Assembly (NCBI RefSeq): GCF_000702825.1
Contig: NZ_JNKF01000011.1
Span: forward strand, 310,001-374,000
Reading direction: 5' to 3'
Length of the DNA stretch: 64,000 nt
DNA from: Prevotella sp. P6B1
GTDB taxonomy: Bacteria; Bacteroidota; Bacteroidia; Bacteroidales; Bacteroidaceae
This document shows, in pieces, positions 46,830 to 54,454 of the stretch (position 1 is the first letter of the stretch; every line of letters starts with the position of its first letter). The notes beneath the pieces are model-generated. The model was not told the origin of the DNA. It saw nothing but the letters and a program-made list of their open reading frames with translations, and made no database searches. The translations under genes and the position numbers were made by a program.

Positions 46830-48284
46830 ATGGAAGAAACTAAAAATGAATTGAGCTCTTTTGAGCAGGAAATGTCAGCAAAGGCTGACGAGTTGGAAAC
46901 TCAGCGCCAGGCGCGCGAATCCCAGTTAGTAAGTATCACATTGTCCACGATTGCTGCCGGTGTAGTTTCGAACGAACAAGGCATCATTCAGCTGATGTCG
47001 GGTAAACAGTGGCAACCAGCGCTTCGTGAGTTGGTTATCAATGAGATACGTCGTGTTGCCGATGACCGTTTGTGGTGCCGTGAGTATGACGAGAAGGCCA
47101 GGAGTAGTCAGCACATACTCGTCTATACGGTTAGCCATTGGCAGTCTGTGCCAGCGCAACAGTGGATAGACTTTGTCAGTTTATGTGCCAGTCGCTGTGG
47201 TGTGCCCGAGTCGCTGCTGGTAAATCATGTATTCATGAAGTCGCTCATCGAGGGTCTGGGCTATAACCTGTCGAAGTATCGCTGCATGGCGGTTCCCGAT
47301 GGCGAGGCGTGGGCAAATGTCCGCAATGGTACGCTGGTTGTGAATAGCGATGGTATAGTCAAACTGCGCGAACATCGCAAGGAGGACCTGTTCACACATA
47401 CCCTGCCTTATGTTTACGACAGGCAGGCTGAGTGCCCTCTGTGGCAGCAGTTCCTGGATCGTGTACTGCCCGAAGCTGAGGCTCAGCTGATACTTTCCGA
47501 GTTTATAGGCTACTGCCTGATGAAGCACCACCGGTTCGAAAAGATGCTATGGCTGTTTGGTTCGGGGCAGAATGGCAAGAGTGTGACGCTCGAGGTGATC
47601 GAGGCGCTGCTGGGCTCGATGAACGTTAGCTACCTGTCGCTATCCGACCTGACAAACGATGATGTGAAACGGGCTGGTTTTGAGGGTAAGATGCTTAACA
47701 TCTCGACTGAGAGCGGACGCGATGTTAACCCGAATGTACTGAAACAGTTGACGAGTGGTGAGCGAGTGACGATGAAGCGTTTGTATGTCGATCCGCGTGA
47801 AACCAATGACTACGGTAAGGTTCTGGCGGCTTTCAACGACCTGCCACGAGCTGAGAATACCTTCGGCTATTTCCGCCGATTACTGATTCTGAGCTATGAG
47901 GTGACGATTCCGAAGGAGGAAGTGGATCGCCATCTGGCCGACAAACTGAAAGGCGAACTGCCGGGTATCCTGAACTGGGTGCTACGGGCGCTGCCAGGAT
48001 TGATGGCCCGTAGTGAGTTCACCCGAAGCGAGAACTGCGAGAAGGCACTTGAGCGCTATCGCCTGCTTTCAGACAACGTGCTACTGTTTGCAAGCGAGAT
48101 ATGTGAGTCGTGTGAATATGCTACTAATGGGCAGGAAATCTACACCGCCTATCGCAATTACTGTGCCGGTTCGGCGCTCAAGCCCACTGGCAAGCAGAAG
48201 TTCTATGAGCGACTCTCTGGTATCTTCGTGCGTGAAGACTATGGCAATATCGTACGTTTCAAACTTAAACTCACACAGCAATGA
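46830..48284 (+). CDS. P4-type phage/plasmid helicase (D5-N / SF3 family)
   Basis: A 484-residue protein of the DUF5906/phage-plasmid primase P4 C-terminal group. Walker A GSGQNGKS (G244 to S251, K250), a Walker B-like MLNISTESG and the sensor segment LAAFNDLPRAE are in SF3 order; the N-terminal 210 residues hold the D5_N-like domain. It would unwind DNA at an origin. I use the ATG at 46830; an upstream in-frame codon at 46785 lies in the leader hairpin. The stop overlaps the next gene (ATGA), so helicase and primase are made together. Confidence 0.87.
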   Translation: MEETKNELSSFEQEMSAKADELETQRQARESQLVSITLSTIAAGVVSNEQGIIQLMSGKQWQPALRELVINEIRRVADDRLWCREYDEKARSSQHILVYTVSHWQSVPAQQWIDFVSLCASRCGVPESLLVNHVFMKSLIEGLGYNLSKYRCMAVPDGEAWANVRNGTLVVNSDGIVKLREHRKEDLFTHTLPYVYDRQAECPLWQQFLDRVLPEAEAQLILSEFIGYCLMKHHRFEKMLWLFGSGQNGKSVTLEVIEALLGSMNVSYLSLSDLTNDDVKRAGFEGKMLNISTESGRDVNPNVLKQLTSGERVTMKRLYVDPRETNDYGKVLAAFNDLPRAENTFGYFRRLLILSYEVTIPKEEVDRHLADKLKGELPGILNWVLRALPGLMARSEFTRSENCEKALERYRLLSDNVLLFASEICESCEYATNGQEIYTAYRNYCAGSALKPTGKQKFYERLSGIFVREDYGNIVRFKLKLTQQ

Positions 48285-49321
48285 ATCAGCAGCATCAACA
48301 TTTTGATTTGGAAAGAATCAATAACATCTCAATCGTGGATGTTGCCAAACGCCTGGGTAGTGTCAGAAAAACGGGTAGTCTGTATCTTACACTCTGTCCG
48401 TGGCACGACGATTCGAATCCCTCGTTGGTGCTCTATCATCGCACTAACGAGAACCACTGCCACTGTTATGCCTGCGGCAAGAGCGGTAGTGTGATCAGCT
48501 TTGTGATGCAGCACGAGGGATGGACGTTTGTCGAAGCATGCCAGTGGCTGTCGAACGAGTATGGTATCAGTACCACATCGGCGCGTGGTTACTGGCTGCG
48601 ACCCAAGCCTAAGCCTGTGGAGAGGGCTGTTGCGTCGGGCTTCACCTACATCCCCACTCAGATGGTAGATGAGCTGGTGTCGGCAGAGAATTCGCTGTGC
48701 CAGTGCCTGATGCAGATGTTCCGGCCTGAAGCCGTGGGCTGGATCACGGAAGAGTATCGTATCGGCTGCTATACGATGAATGGCCACGACAATTGTACGG
48801 TGTTCCCAAGTATCGACAAGCATGGCCGTGTATGCAACCTGAAGGTGCAGCACTACGATACCGACCCGCAGTCGCCGCGTTTTGCCCATTGCACGCCGCA
48901 TTCGTGTTTCTGGCTGGGCAGTATCTGGATGCGTGAGGGGCGTCTGCCTAAGGAGGCCCGTTTGAGTTCAACCTGCATGTTTGGTGAACATCTGCTCAAC
49001 CGATATCCTGAGAGTGTAGTGGCGCTTGTTGAGAGTCCTAAGAATGCCTTATTCGGTGCACTGGCCTTTCCTCGGTTCACATGGATAGCCACGGGCAACA
49101 AGGCGATGCTGCGTCGCGATGTGCTCCAGCCATTGCGTGGTCGCAATGTGATTGTCATCCCCGACCGTGATGCCATCAGCGAGTGGCGGGCAAAGATCTG
49201 CCAGATGGCCGATCTGGCTAACTTCACCGTCTTCGATATCTGTGAGCAGAAAGCGCCCGAGGGAGCGTTGAAGTTCGATATCGCCGATTATCTGCAGCAG
49301 CAGCGGCATGTGCCGCCATAA
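48281..49321 (+). CDS. CHC2 zinc-finger and toprim primase-like protein
   Basis: A 346-residue protein. The N-terminal DnaG-type zinc ribbon has C39-x2-H42 and C62-x2-C65 (CPWH, CYACG). A middle segment and a C-terminal toprim-like region follow, with glutamate in LVESPKNA and the DxD-type pair in VIVIPDRDA. The catalytic RNA-polymerase core of full DnaG appears reduced, so it may be a minimal primase or primase-like regulator. Together with the upstream helicase it makes a two-gene replication module. Two T-tailed hairpins follow it. Confidence 0.82.
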   Translation: MNQQHQHFDLERINNISIVDVAKRLGSVRKTGSLYLTLCPWHDDSNPSLVLYHRTNENHCHCYACGKSGSVISFVMQHEGWTFVEACQWLSNEYGISTTSARGYWLRPKPKPVERAVASGFTYIPTQMVDELVSAENSLCQCLMQMFRPEAVGWITEEYRIGCYTMNGHDNCTVFPSIDKHGRVCNLKVQHYDTDPQSPRFAHCTPHSCFWLGSIWMREGRLPKEARLSSTCMFGEHLLNRYPESVVALVESPKNALFGALAFPRFTWIATGNKAMLRRDVLQPLRGRNVIVIPDRDAISEWRAKICQMADLANFTVFDICEQKAPEGALKFDIADYLQQQRHVPP

Positions 49322-49355
49322 CCCGAATGATTTGAGTGGATTTTGAGTTTTTGTC

Positions 49356-49396
49356 AAGCCGTCTGATGAGCTGAAAAGCCCGTACAGACGGCTTTT
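49356..49396 (+). terminator. First terminator after the primase
   Basis: A perfect 10-bp stem AAGCCGTCTG (49356-49365) / CAGACGGCTT (49385-49394), with a 19-nt loop, ending in TTTT. Confidence 0.85.
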
Positions 49397-49419
49397 CCGA
49401 CGGTTGATTTGAGTTTTTG

Positions 49420-49453
49420 GAGGTTTTAAGGCTAAAAACCTCTATTTTTTTAT
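49420..49453 (+). terminator. Second terminator after the primase
   Basis: An 8-bp stem GAGGTTTT (49420-49427) / AAAACCTC (49435-49442), loop AAGGCTA, followed by TATTTTTTT. Confidence 0.85.
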
Positions 49454-49590
49454 AACTGAAAAAATAATTTTATAGTGTAAGATACCCAAAAACTCAAAAG
49501 CGTATATTTAAGTACTTGATTAATAGATGTTTACGATTGTTCTGCGCCCCGTCGAAAACTCAAAGAAAGCTACCGCCCCTCTACCCTAAT

Positions 49591-49629
49591 ACTAACCCCG
49601 CGATAGTATCATACTAAAGCGGGGTTAGT
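49591..49629. terminator. Strong hairpin between the converging primase and hicB genes
   Basis: An 11-bp perfect stem ACTAACCCCGC / GCGGGGTTAGT enclosing a second palindrome TAGTAT-C-ATACTA (49604-49616). There is no T-run on either side, so it is a cruciform-like structure that may block both transcripts or serve another role. Confidence 0.6.
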
Positions 49630-49652
49630 GCCTGGGTGCGGAGCTGTCGGTG

Positions 49653-49997
49653 CTATTTGGCTGATGCCATTTCTACTTTCTCTTCCAGGGCATCCTTGAT
49701 ATATGCATTGATAGAGAGGCCAGCCTGCAGGGCCAACATGGCTATCTGGCGATGGATGGCTGGCGTTAGTCGTACATTCAGCACGCCGGTATAGCTCTTG
49801 TCGGGCTCGATACCTTCGTCCTCGCAATAAGCCAGATAATCATCCACAGCCTCGTGGAAGGCCTCTGTCAGCTCCTTCACGCTCTCGCCCTCAAAATTCA
49901 CCAAGCCGTTGATACCCTCAATCTTTCCGAAGAACACCTGGTCCTTCTCGCTATAGGCTACTGATCCTAAATAGCCTTTGTACGTCATTGTATTCAT
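49653..49997 (-). CDS. hicB: HicB-family antitoxin without a cognate intact HicA
   Basis: A 114-residue protein with an N-terminal HicB fold (TYKGYLGSVAYSEKDQVFFGKIEGI, FHEAVDDYLAYCEDEG) and a C-terminal ribbon-helix-helix DNA-binding domain (LNVRLTPAIHRQIAMLALQA). It should neutralise a HicA mRNA nuclease and repress its own promoter. A strong Shine-Dalgarno TAGGAGGA lies 8 nt before the ATG, rare in this phylum. The toxin position upstream holds only a 20-codon ORF. Confidence 0.88.
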   Translation of the reverse strand: MNTMTYKGYLGSVAYSEKDQVFFGKIEGINGLVNFEGESVKELTEAFHEAVDDYLAYCEDEGIEPDKSYTGVLNVRLTPAIHRQIAMLALQAGLSINAYIKDALEEKVEMASAK

Positions 49998-50014
49998 ATC
50001 ATTTCCTCCTATAG

Positions 50015-50077
50015 TTATTTGATAAAACCTGCTTCTCGTAAATCCTCCAGCACCTGTTTCATGGCATACTCTTTCAT
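50015..50077 (-). pseudogene. 20-codon ORF in the HicA position, likely a truncated toxin
   Basis: The reading frame encodes MKEYAMKQVLEDLREAGFIK and stops with TAA, 17 nt before the hicB ATG. The VLEDLREAGFIK part resembles the first helix and GF turn of HicA (usually followed by a GSHH motif), but everything after is missing. It begins 9 nt after the -7 box. It could instead be a leader peptide. Both readings are inference. Confidence 0.55.
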
Positions 50078-50086
50078 GAACGGCTG

Positions 50087-50118
50087 CAAATGTAACTAAA
50101 TTTTAGTTACACTCCAAA
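50087..50118 (-). promoter_or_regulatory. Promoter of the hic locus
   Basis: On the minus strand TTTG (50115-50118), 20 nt, TACATTTG (50087-50094), then 9 nt to the 20-codon ORF. The spacer is occupied by the palindrome at 50092-50110. Confidence 0.75.
50092..50110. promoter_or_regulatory. 19-bp perfect palindrome, probable HicB operator
   Basis: GTAACTAAATTTTAGTTAC: 9-bp arms around a single central base. It spans most of the spacer and touches the -7 box, so a bound dimer would block polymerase. A ribbon-helix-helix antitoxin is the likely ligand. Confidence 0.75.
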
Positions 50119-50181
50119 TTTTATTGCGATAAATTGTTGATTTTTAGCATATTTTTTAGGGCGCGATTCGAAATTTTGTCG

Positions 50182-50189
50182 TATATTTG
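50182..50189 (+). promoter_or_regulatory. -7 box of the serine hydrolase gene
   Basis: TATATTTG, 55 nt before the ATG at 50245; the -33 site is not clear. Confidence 0.45.
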
Positions 50190-50244
50190 CACCGACAGTT
50201 TATGAAACTATATTAACAACAATCTTTTTATTATCAGCACCAAT

Positions 50245-51306
50245 ATGAAAACAAAGAAAGCAATGGTAGCTGCGATGATGCTCATAGCATTGTCGGCATG
50301 CAAACAAGTGAATCAACCGGCAGAAGTCATCGACCTGCCACGTACACAAACCCCCGGCAGCGTGGCTAAGGCCATGGACGGCTTCCTCACCGAAGCAGCT
50401 GCCGACTCGCTCGACATCCACAGCGTGATGGTGGTCAAGGAGGGCAGCGTCATCTACAGCCGCTGGCAGAGCCAGGGCGTCGATACTGTGCCCCACATCC
50501 TCAACTCGGTCAGCAAGACATTCACCGCCACTGCCGTGGGAATGGCCATCGCCGACGGCAAGATGGCACTCACCGACAAGGTGATCGACTTCTTCCCCGA
50601 CAAGCTGCCTGCCGAAGTGAGCGACAACCTCAAGGCCATGACCGTGCGCGACCTGCTGACCATGACCTGCGGCCACGACGAGGAGCCACGCGCCGCCCGT
50701 ACAGCCGATCAGGACTGGGTGACGGCATTCCTCGCCCACCCCGTAGTCCACAAGCCAGGCACATACTACCTCTACAACAGCATGGGCACCTACATGCTCT
50801 CGGCCATCGTGCAGAAGGTGACCGGCGAGAAGGTGGTCGACTACCTCACCCCAAGGCTCTTTGAGCCCCTGCACATCGACAAGCCACGCTGGGACGAGAG
50901 TCCGCAGGGCATCAACACCGGCGGCTGGGGCCTGTACCTGAAGACCGAGGACTTGGCCAAGATGGGACAGCTGATACTGCAGAAAGGCCTGTGGAACGGC
51001 CGGCAGCTGGTATCGGCCGACTGGATCAGCGAGATGTCGAAGAAGCAGGTGGAGAGCATTAACCCCGGCACCCGCCTGGAGCAGGCCGAGGAGCGCGGAC
51101 TCACCACCGAGACCAGCGACTGGATGCAGGGCTACGGCTACCAGATGTGGCGCTGCCGACCAGGCTGCTTCCGTGCCGACGGCGCACGCGGACAGTTCAT
51201 CATCGTAGTGCCCGAAAAGCAGGCCGTAATAGCCATCACATCCGACGTGGAAGACCTGCAGGGCGAGCTCAACCTCGTGTGGAAACACATCCTGCCTGTG
51301 CTCTGA
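50245..51306 (+). CDS. Class C beta-lactamase-fold serine hydrolase, lipoprotein
   Basis: A 353-residue protein with a lipobox (IALSAC, C19) and a beta-lactamase/esterase fold. The catalytic S88-V-S-K91 is present, the second motif reads YNS rather than the classic YxN, and the C-terminal strand is FIIVVPEKQ. It may be an esterase or a D-peptidase; a true antibiotic-degrading role is not suggested by the motifs. Its codons end almost always in C or G, unlike hicB or the primase, so it may have a different history. It lies between the hic locus and the HU gene. Confidence 0.82.
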   Translation: MKTKKAMVAAMMLIALSACKQVNQPAEVIDLPRTQTPGSVAKAMDGFLTEAAADSLDIHSVMVVKEGSVIYSRWQSQGVDTVPHILNSVSKTFTATAVGMAIADGKMALTDKVIDFFPDKLPAEVSDNLKAMTVRDLLTMTCGHDEEPRAARTADQDWVTAFLAHPVVHKPGTYYLYNSMGTYMLSAIVQKVTGEKVVDYLTPRLFEPLHIDKPRWDESPQGINTGGWGLYLKTEDLAKMGQLILQKGLWNGRQLVSADWISEMSKKQVESINPGTRLEQAEERGLTTETSDWMQGYGYQMWRCRPGCFRADGARGQFIIVVPEKQAVIAITSDVEDLQGELNLVWKHILPVL

Positions 51307-51345
51307 CAGAATTAAGGATTATTAGCGAAAATAATTGCGGAAATG

Positions 51346-51377
51346 TTTGGCATTTCCGTTTTATTTTCGTATCTTTG
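51346..51377 (+). promoter_or_regulatory. Promoter of the HU-family gene
   Basis: TTTG (51346-51349), 20 nt, TATCTTTG (51370-51377). The leader of about 90 nt contains GCAGTTCC / GGGAAACTGC, a possible hairpin. Confidence 0.72.
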
Positions 51378-51473
51378 CATAGTGAACACATGCATGCAGT
51401 TCCAGGCGGGAAACTGCTACCCGAGGCAGTTAGCAGTACACAGTAGTCGGATACTATTACAAACACACTAAAA

Positions 51474-52142
51474 ATGACTACAAACGACATTAAACTCGGA
51501 ATCAACTTGCGCAAGAACAAGAATTCCAAAAACGCGGGGTACGGCAAGTACTACCCCGAAGTTGACACCCAGACCACCCTCTCGCTGCGAGGCTTTGCCA
51601 AGCACATGAGCGACCACGGCTGTATCTACGGTCAGGAGCTCATCGAAGGCGTGCTCAAGAAGATCACCCAGTGCCTGCCCGAGCTCATCAGCCAGGGCGT
51701 GCCTGTAAGGCTCGACCCGCTGGGCACCTTCATGCCAACCTGCCACGTGAACAAGCCCGTGATCAACATCGAGGCCATGGACGGGGCCGACCCCAACGAC
51801 GTGGTGAAAGGCGTACACATCCGTTTCCTGCCCTACGGCGTGGAGAACGACAACCTCACCTCGCGCCGGTTCAAGGAGGAGCACTGCTCGCTCGAGTTCC
51901 GCAACATCATCGACACACAGGAGGTAATCGTGAACGGCAAGCACCGCAAGGTGCAGACACTGAAGCCCATCCAGACCGCCGTAGCCGAGTGGAGAGCCGC
52001 TCAGCTGGCCGATGGCAGCACCGGCGGTGGCGAGGGCTCTAACGCCAACCCTGGCGCCCCTGCAGGCGGCGATAACAGCTCGCAGACAGGCGGCAACACC
52101 GGTGGCGGCGAACCCAACCCCGATGGCAGCACCGAGGATTGA
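51474..52142 (+). CDS. HU-family DNA-binding protein with Gly-rich tail
   Basis: A 222-residue protein. Residues 1-130 look like the extended HU-related domain of Bacteroidota (TLSLRGFAKHMSDHG, GVLKKITQCLPELISQGVPVRLDPLGTFMP); the last 45 residues are a Gly/Asn/Ser/Pro-rich disordered tail. It should bend or coat DNA. In related genomes such a gene is often directly followed by smalltalk and a lysin; here those lie 5 kb away on the other strand. G+C-rich codons match the preceding hydrolase. Confidence 0.85.
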   Translation: MTTNDIKLGINLRKNKNSKNAGYGKYYPEVDTQTTLSLRGFAKHMSDHGCIYGQELIEGVLKKITQCLPELISQGVPVRLDPLGTFMPTCHVNKPVINIEAMDGADPNDVVKGVHIRFLPYGVENDNLTSRRFKEEHCSLEFRNIIDTQEVIVNGKHRKVQTLKPIQTAVAEWRAAQLADGSTGGGEGSNANPGAPAGGDNSSQTGGNTGGGEPNPDGSTED

Positions 52143-52153
52143 GCACAAAAAAT

Positions 52154-52185
52154 GGGGAAGGCGTCCTTCACAGGAGACCTTCCCC
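52154..52185. terminator. Hairpin after the HU gene
   Basis: GGGGAAGG / CCTTCCCC stem (52154-52161 with 52178-52185), extended inward with two mismatches. It lies between converging genes and lacks a clear T-run. Confidence 0.65.
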
Positions 52186-52227
52186 GAACTAAAACTATTT
52201 TGTTGTTCTTAACTACACGTTTTCTTA

Positions 52228-54363
52228 TTAGAAGAACAGATAACGGTTGTCAACCACACCAGCCTTCTGATAGAGCTCCTGCATGAACATGCGAGCGGCC
52301 TGAGTGGCCTGCATCTGCAGCATCTGCTCCGACTGGTTAGCATCGAACTTAGCACCCTCGCGGTTGCTCTTCTTGAGCACCTTGAACAGGTAAGCTCCAC
52401 CGTTACCCTTAACCACAGCCTTGCTGAAGGCACCAGCCTTGGTAGCAGCTACAGCACCAGCCAGAGCGGGCTCTGAGGCACCTGTGGCCTGTACGAATAC
52501 AGGAGCTGTGAAGGTGATCTGATTCACTGAGTCGATACGGGCACCCTTGGCCTTGGCTGCTGCCAGGTCGTTAACACCGGCCAGCTTAGCCTTGATCTGC
52601 TCGAACTTCTTGTCACGGATAACCTCGGCCTTCAGCATGTCCTTCAGGCTGTTGATGTCGCGATAGCCCACGGGGTTAACCTTGGTCAGCGCTACTACCA
52701 GCAGGTGGTCGTTGTTACCACACTCGTACAGAGGACTAACCTCACCGGCCTTGGCTGCGAAGAGCCACTTCATGGTCTCACGAGTGCTGCGCAGACCAGC
52801 TACGTTGTGCTCGTAGTTGAATACATCCTGGCGTGGAGTAACCTTGTAACCGAACTTGCCGGCGTTCTTCTCCATGTCCTCGATGGTCTTGTTCTCGCTT
52901 ACAAACTGGCTGAACTTGTTGTAGGCATCAGAGTAAGTCTGCTTTGAGAAGTCGATGGTGTGCTTGATCACAGCGGCATCGTACTTGTCGACCATGGCCT
53001 TGCGGTTTGTTACCTGGATGATGATGTTGCCCTGAGCGAACTCCAGGTTGGTCACATCGTTAACACCCAGTGTATTGATAGTGTTCAGATACTTCTTTGA
53101 ATCCTCGTCGATGGTGTTGCTGCCCTCGTACATAGCAGAGGTGAGCCACTGCTTAGTACCGGTCTGACCATACTTCTGAGCCATCTGCTCGAAGTCGGCA
53201 CCACCCTTCAGAGCTGTGAAGATGCTGTCGGCAGTCTTCTTGGCAGCCTCGGCGGTAGCACCGCCCACCTGAATCTGGCGATACTCGATAGAGTCGGGCT
53301 GCTGGCTCTTAGAGATGAGCTTAACCACGTTGAGTGTATTATCGTAAGCGGTCTCGAATACAGCTGAAGTCTGACCTACAGCCATTGAGTCGAGCTTAGC
53401 GGCGATATCAGCAGGATAAGCGCGCTTGGTAGCTGCGAAGCCACTGTAGGGGAACTGCGACTGAGCCTTGCGAACCACCTCGGCTGGAGTAGCACCGCTC
53501 TGCAGCTTGGTAGCTGCGTCGGTCATGGTCTTCATCAGCTCCTTGCGGTCGGCGGCTGAAGCTACAACCTGGAAGTCAACATACTTGATGTCGCGGCTCT
53601 CTACGTCCTGCTTGAACATCTCCTTCTTCTCGTTGTACTTGTCCTTGATATCCTTGTCGTCAACCTTTACATCGTTGTCGTTGATGCTTGAGTAAGCAAT
53701 CGAAGCCAGCTGGATGTCGCTCTCGGTGTTCTGACCCTCGAAAGCCATCTTGGCTGAGATGGGGTTAGAGATCAGACAGCTGGTGAGCAGAGTCTGATAT
53801 TTCTGAGCCAGAGTCTGAGTGCGCAGGTTCTTCTCGATGAACTGCCAGTACTTGTAGATAGCCTGGTACTGCTCAGCCAGCTGAGGGTTCTGACCTGCCT
53901 TCTTATAATCGTCGAGGAACTTGGTGAGCATGGTCACGTCGAAACGACCAGTCTGCTGGTTAACGAATGGGCTCTGCATCAGCATGGGGTTGGTACCCTC
54001 CTTCATGATGTTCTGAAGCTCCTCATCGGTAACGGTGAGACCGAGCTTCTCAGCCTCGTTGTTGATGATCTGCTCATTAACGTACTGACTCCATACCTGA
54101 TCCTTGATCTGGTTCAGCTCATCCTCCGAGAAGTTGTCGCGGTTCTGGGTGATCTTCAGGACGTCCTGATACTCATCTACCAGAGCCTGGAACTCCTGAA
54201 CGTTGATTTTGTTTCCTAACACTTCGCCTATCTGCTGGCGCTGCTGGTTCTTCGTTGCTTCGCAAGAACGAACAGCTTCCTCAGCTATAAAGGCGAAAAG
54301 GCCTAAGCCGATAATGCAAACGAGGGCTACGCCTCTTTTACGGATTTTTCCTAATGCTGCCAT
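52228..54363 (-). CDS. PpiD-like peptidyl-prolyl isomerase / chaperone
   Basis: A 711-residue membrane-anchored periplasmic protein. One N-terminal helix (about 10-28, GVALVCIIGLGLFAFIAEE), a SurA/PpiD N-terminal chaperone domain (about 40-200) and one or two parvulin-like regions (DSIEYRQIQVGG, about 365-460) are visible. It should help fold outer-membrane proteins in transit. The catalytic parvulin residues are not well conserved by eye, so a chaperone role is likelier than isomerase activity. Proteins of the envelope cluster lie upstream. Confidence 0.88.
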   Translation of the reverse strand: MAALGKIRKRGVALVCIIGLGLFAFIAEEAVRSCEATKNQQRQQIGEVLGNKINVQEFQALVDEYQDVLKITQNRDNFSEDELNQIKDQVWSQYVNEQIINNEAEKLGLTVTDEELQNIMKEGTNPMLMQSPFVNQQTGRFDVTMLTKFLDDYKKAGQNPQLAEQYQAIYKYWQFIEKNLRTQTLAQKYQTLLTSCLISNPISAKMAFEGQNTESDIQLASIAYSSINDNDVKVDDKDIKDKYNEKKEMFKQDVESRDIKYVDFQVVASAADRKELMKTMTDAATKLQSGATPAEVVRKAQSQFPYSGFAATKRAYPADIAAKLDSMAVGQTSAVFETAYDNTLNVVKLISKSQQPDSIEYRQIQVGGATAEAAKKTADSIFTALKGGADFEQMAQKYGQTGTKQWLTSAMYEGSNTIDEDSKKYLNTINTLGVNDVTNLEFAQGNIIIQVTNRKAMVDKYDAAVIKHTIDFSKQTYSDAYNKFSQFVSENKTIEDMEKNAGKFGYKVTPRQDVFNYEHNVAGLRSTRETMKWLFAAKAGEVSPLYECGNNDHLLVVALTKVNPVGYRDINSLKDMLKAEVIRDKKFEQIKAKLAGVNDLAAAKAKGARIDSVNQITFTAPVFVQATGASEPALAGAVAATKAGAFSKAVVKGNGGAYLFKVLKKSNREGAKFDANQSEQMLQMQATQAARMFMQELYQKAGVVDNRYLFF

Positions 54364-54403
54364 AATGTATTTAAATTTTTAATTATTATTCATAAAACGG
54401 GTG

Positions 54404-54411
54404 CAAAATTA
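54404..54411 (-). promoter_or_regulatory. -7 box of the PpiD-like gene
   Basis: TAATTTTG on the minus strand, 40 nt before the ATG; no clear -33. Confidence 0.45.
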
Positions 54412-54454
54412 ATAAATTTGTTCGAAACAACGAAATTTTTATGTAGAAAATTTG

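Larger units (their letters stand above)
49331..49564. repeat. Iteron-like array of TTTGAGTTTTTG
   Basis: Exact TTTGAGTTTTTG at 49342-49353 and 49408-49419 (plus strand) and 49487-49498 (minus strand); a 10-of-12 copy at 49555-49564 (minus) and a 7-mer TTTGAGT at 49331-49337 (plus). All lie within 234 nt just after the primase, in a 331-nt gene-free stretch. Confidence 0.75.

Noticed and set aside
46765-49582. GCCCCTCT present at both ends of the helicase-primase region (46765 and 49575) as possible attachment sites
   Set aside because: Only 8 bp, with different flanks; no integrase gene in the window.
50200-51288. A 362-codon ORF on the minus strand opposite the serine hydrolase
   Set aside because: It mirrors a G/C-ending-codon gene with intact catalytic motifs and has a low-complexity His/Val/Gly composition without any domain.
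51468-52148. A 226-codon minus-strand ORF opposite the HU gene
   Set aside because: Same codon-bias artefact; the plus strand has the HU domain and a promoter.
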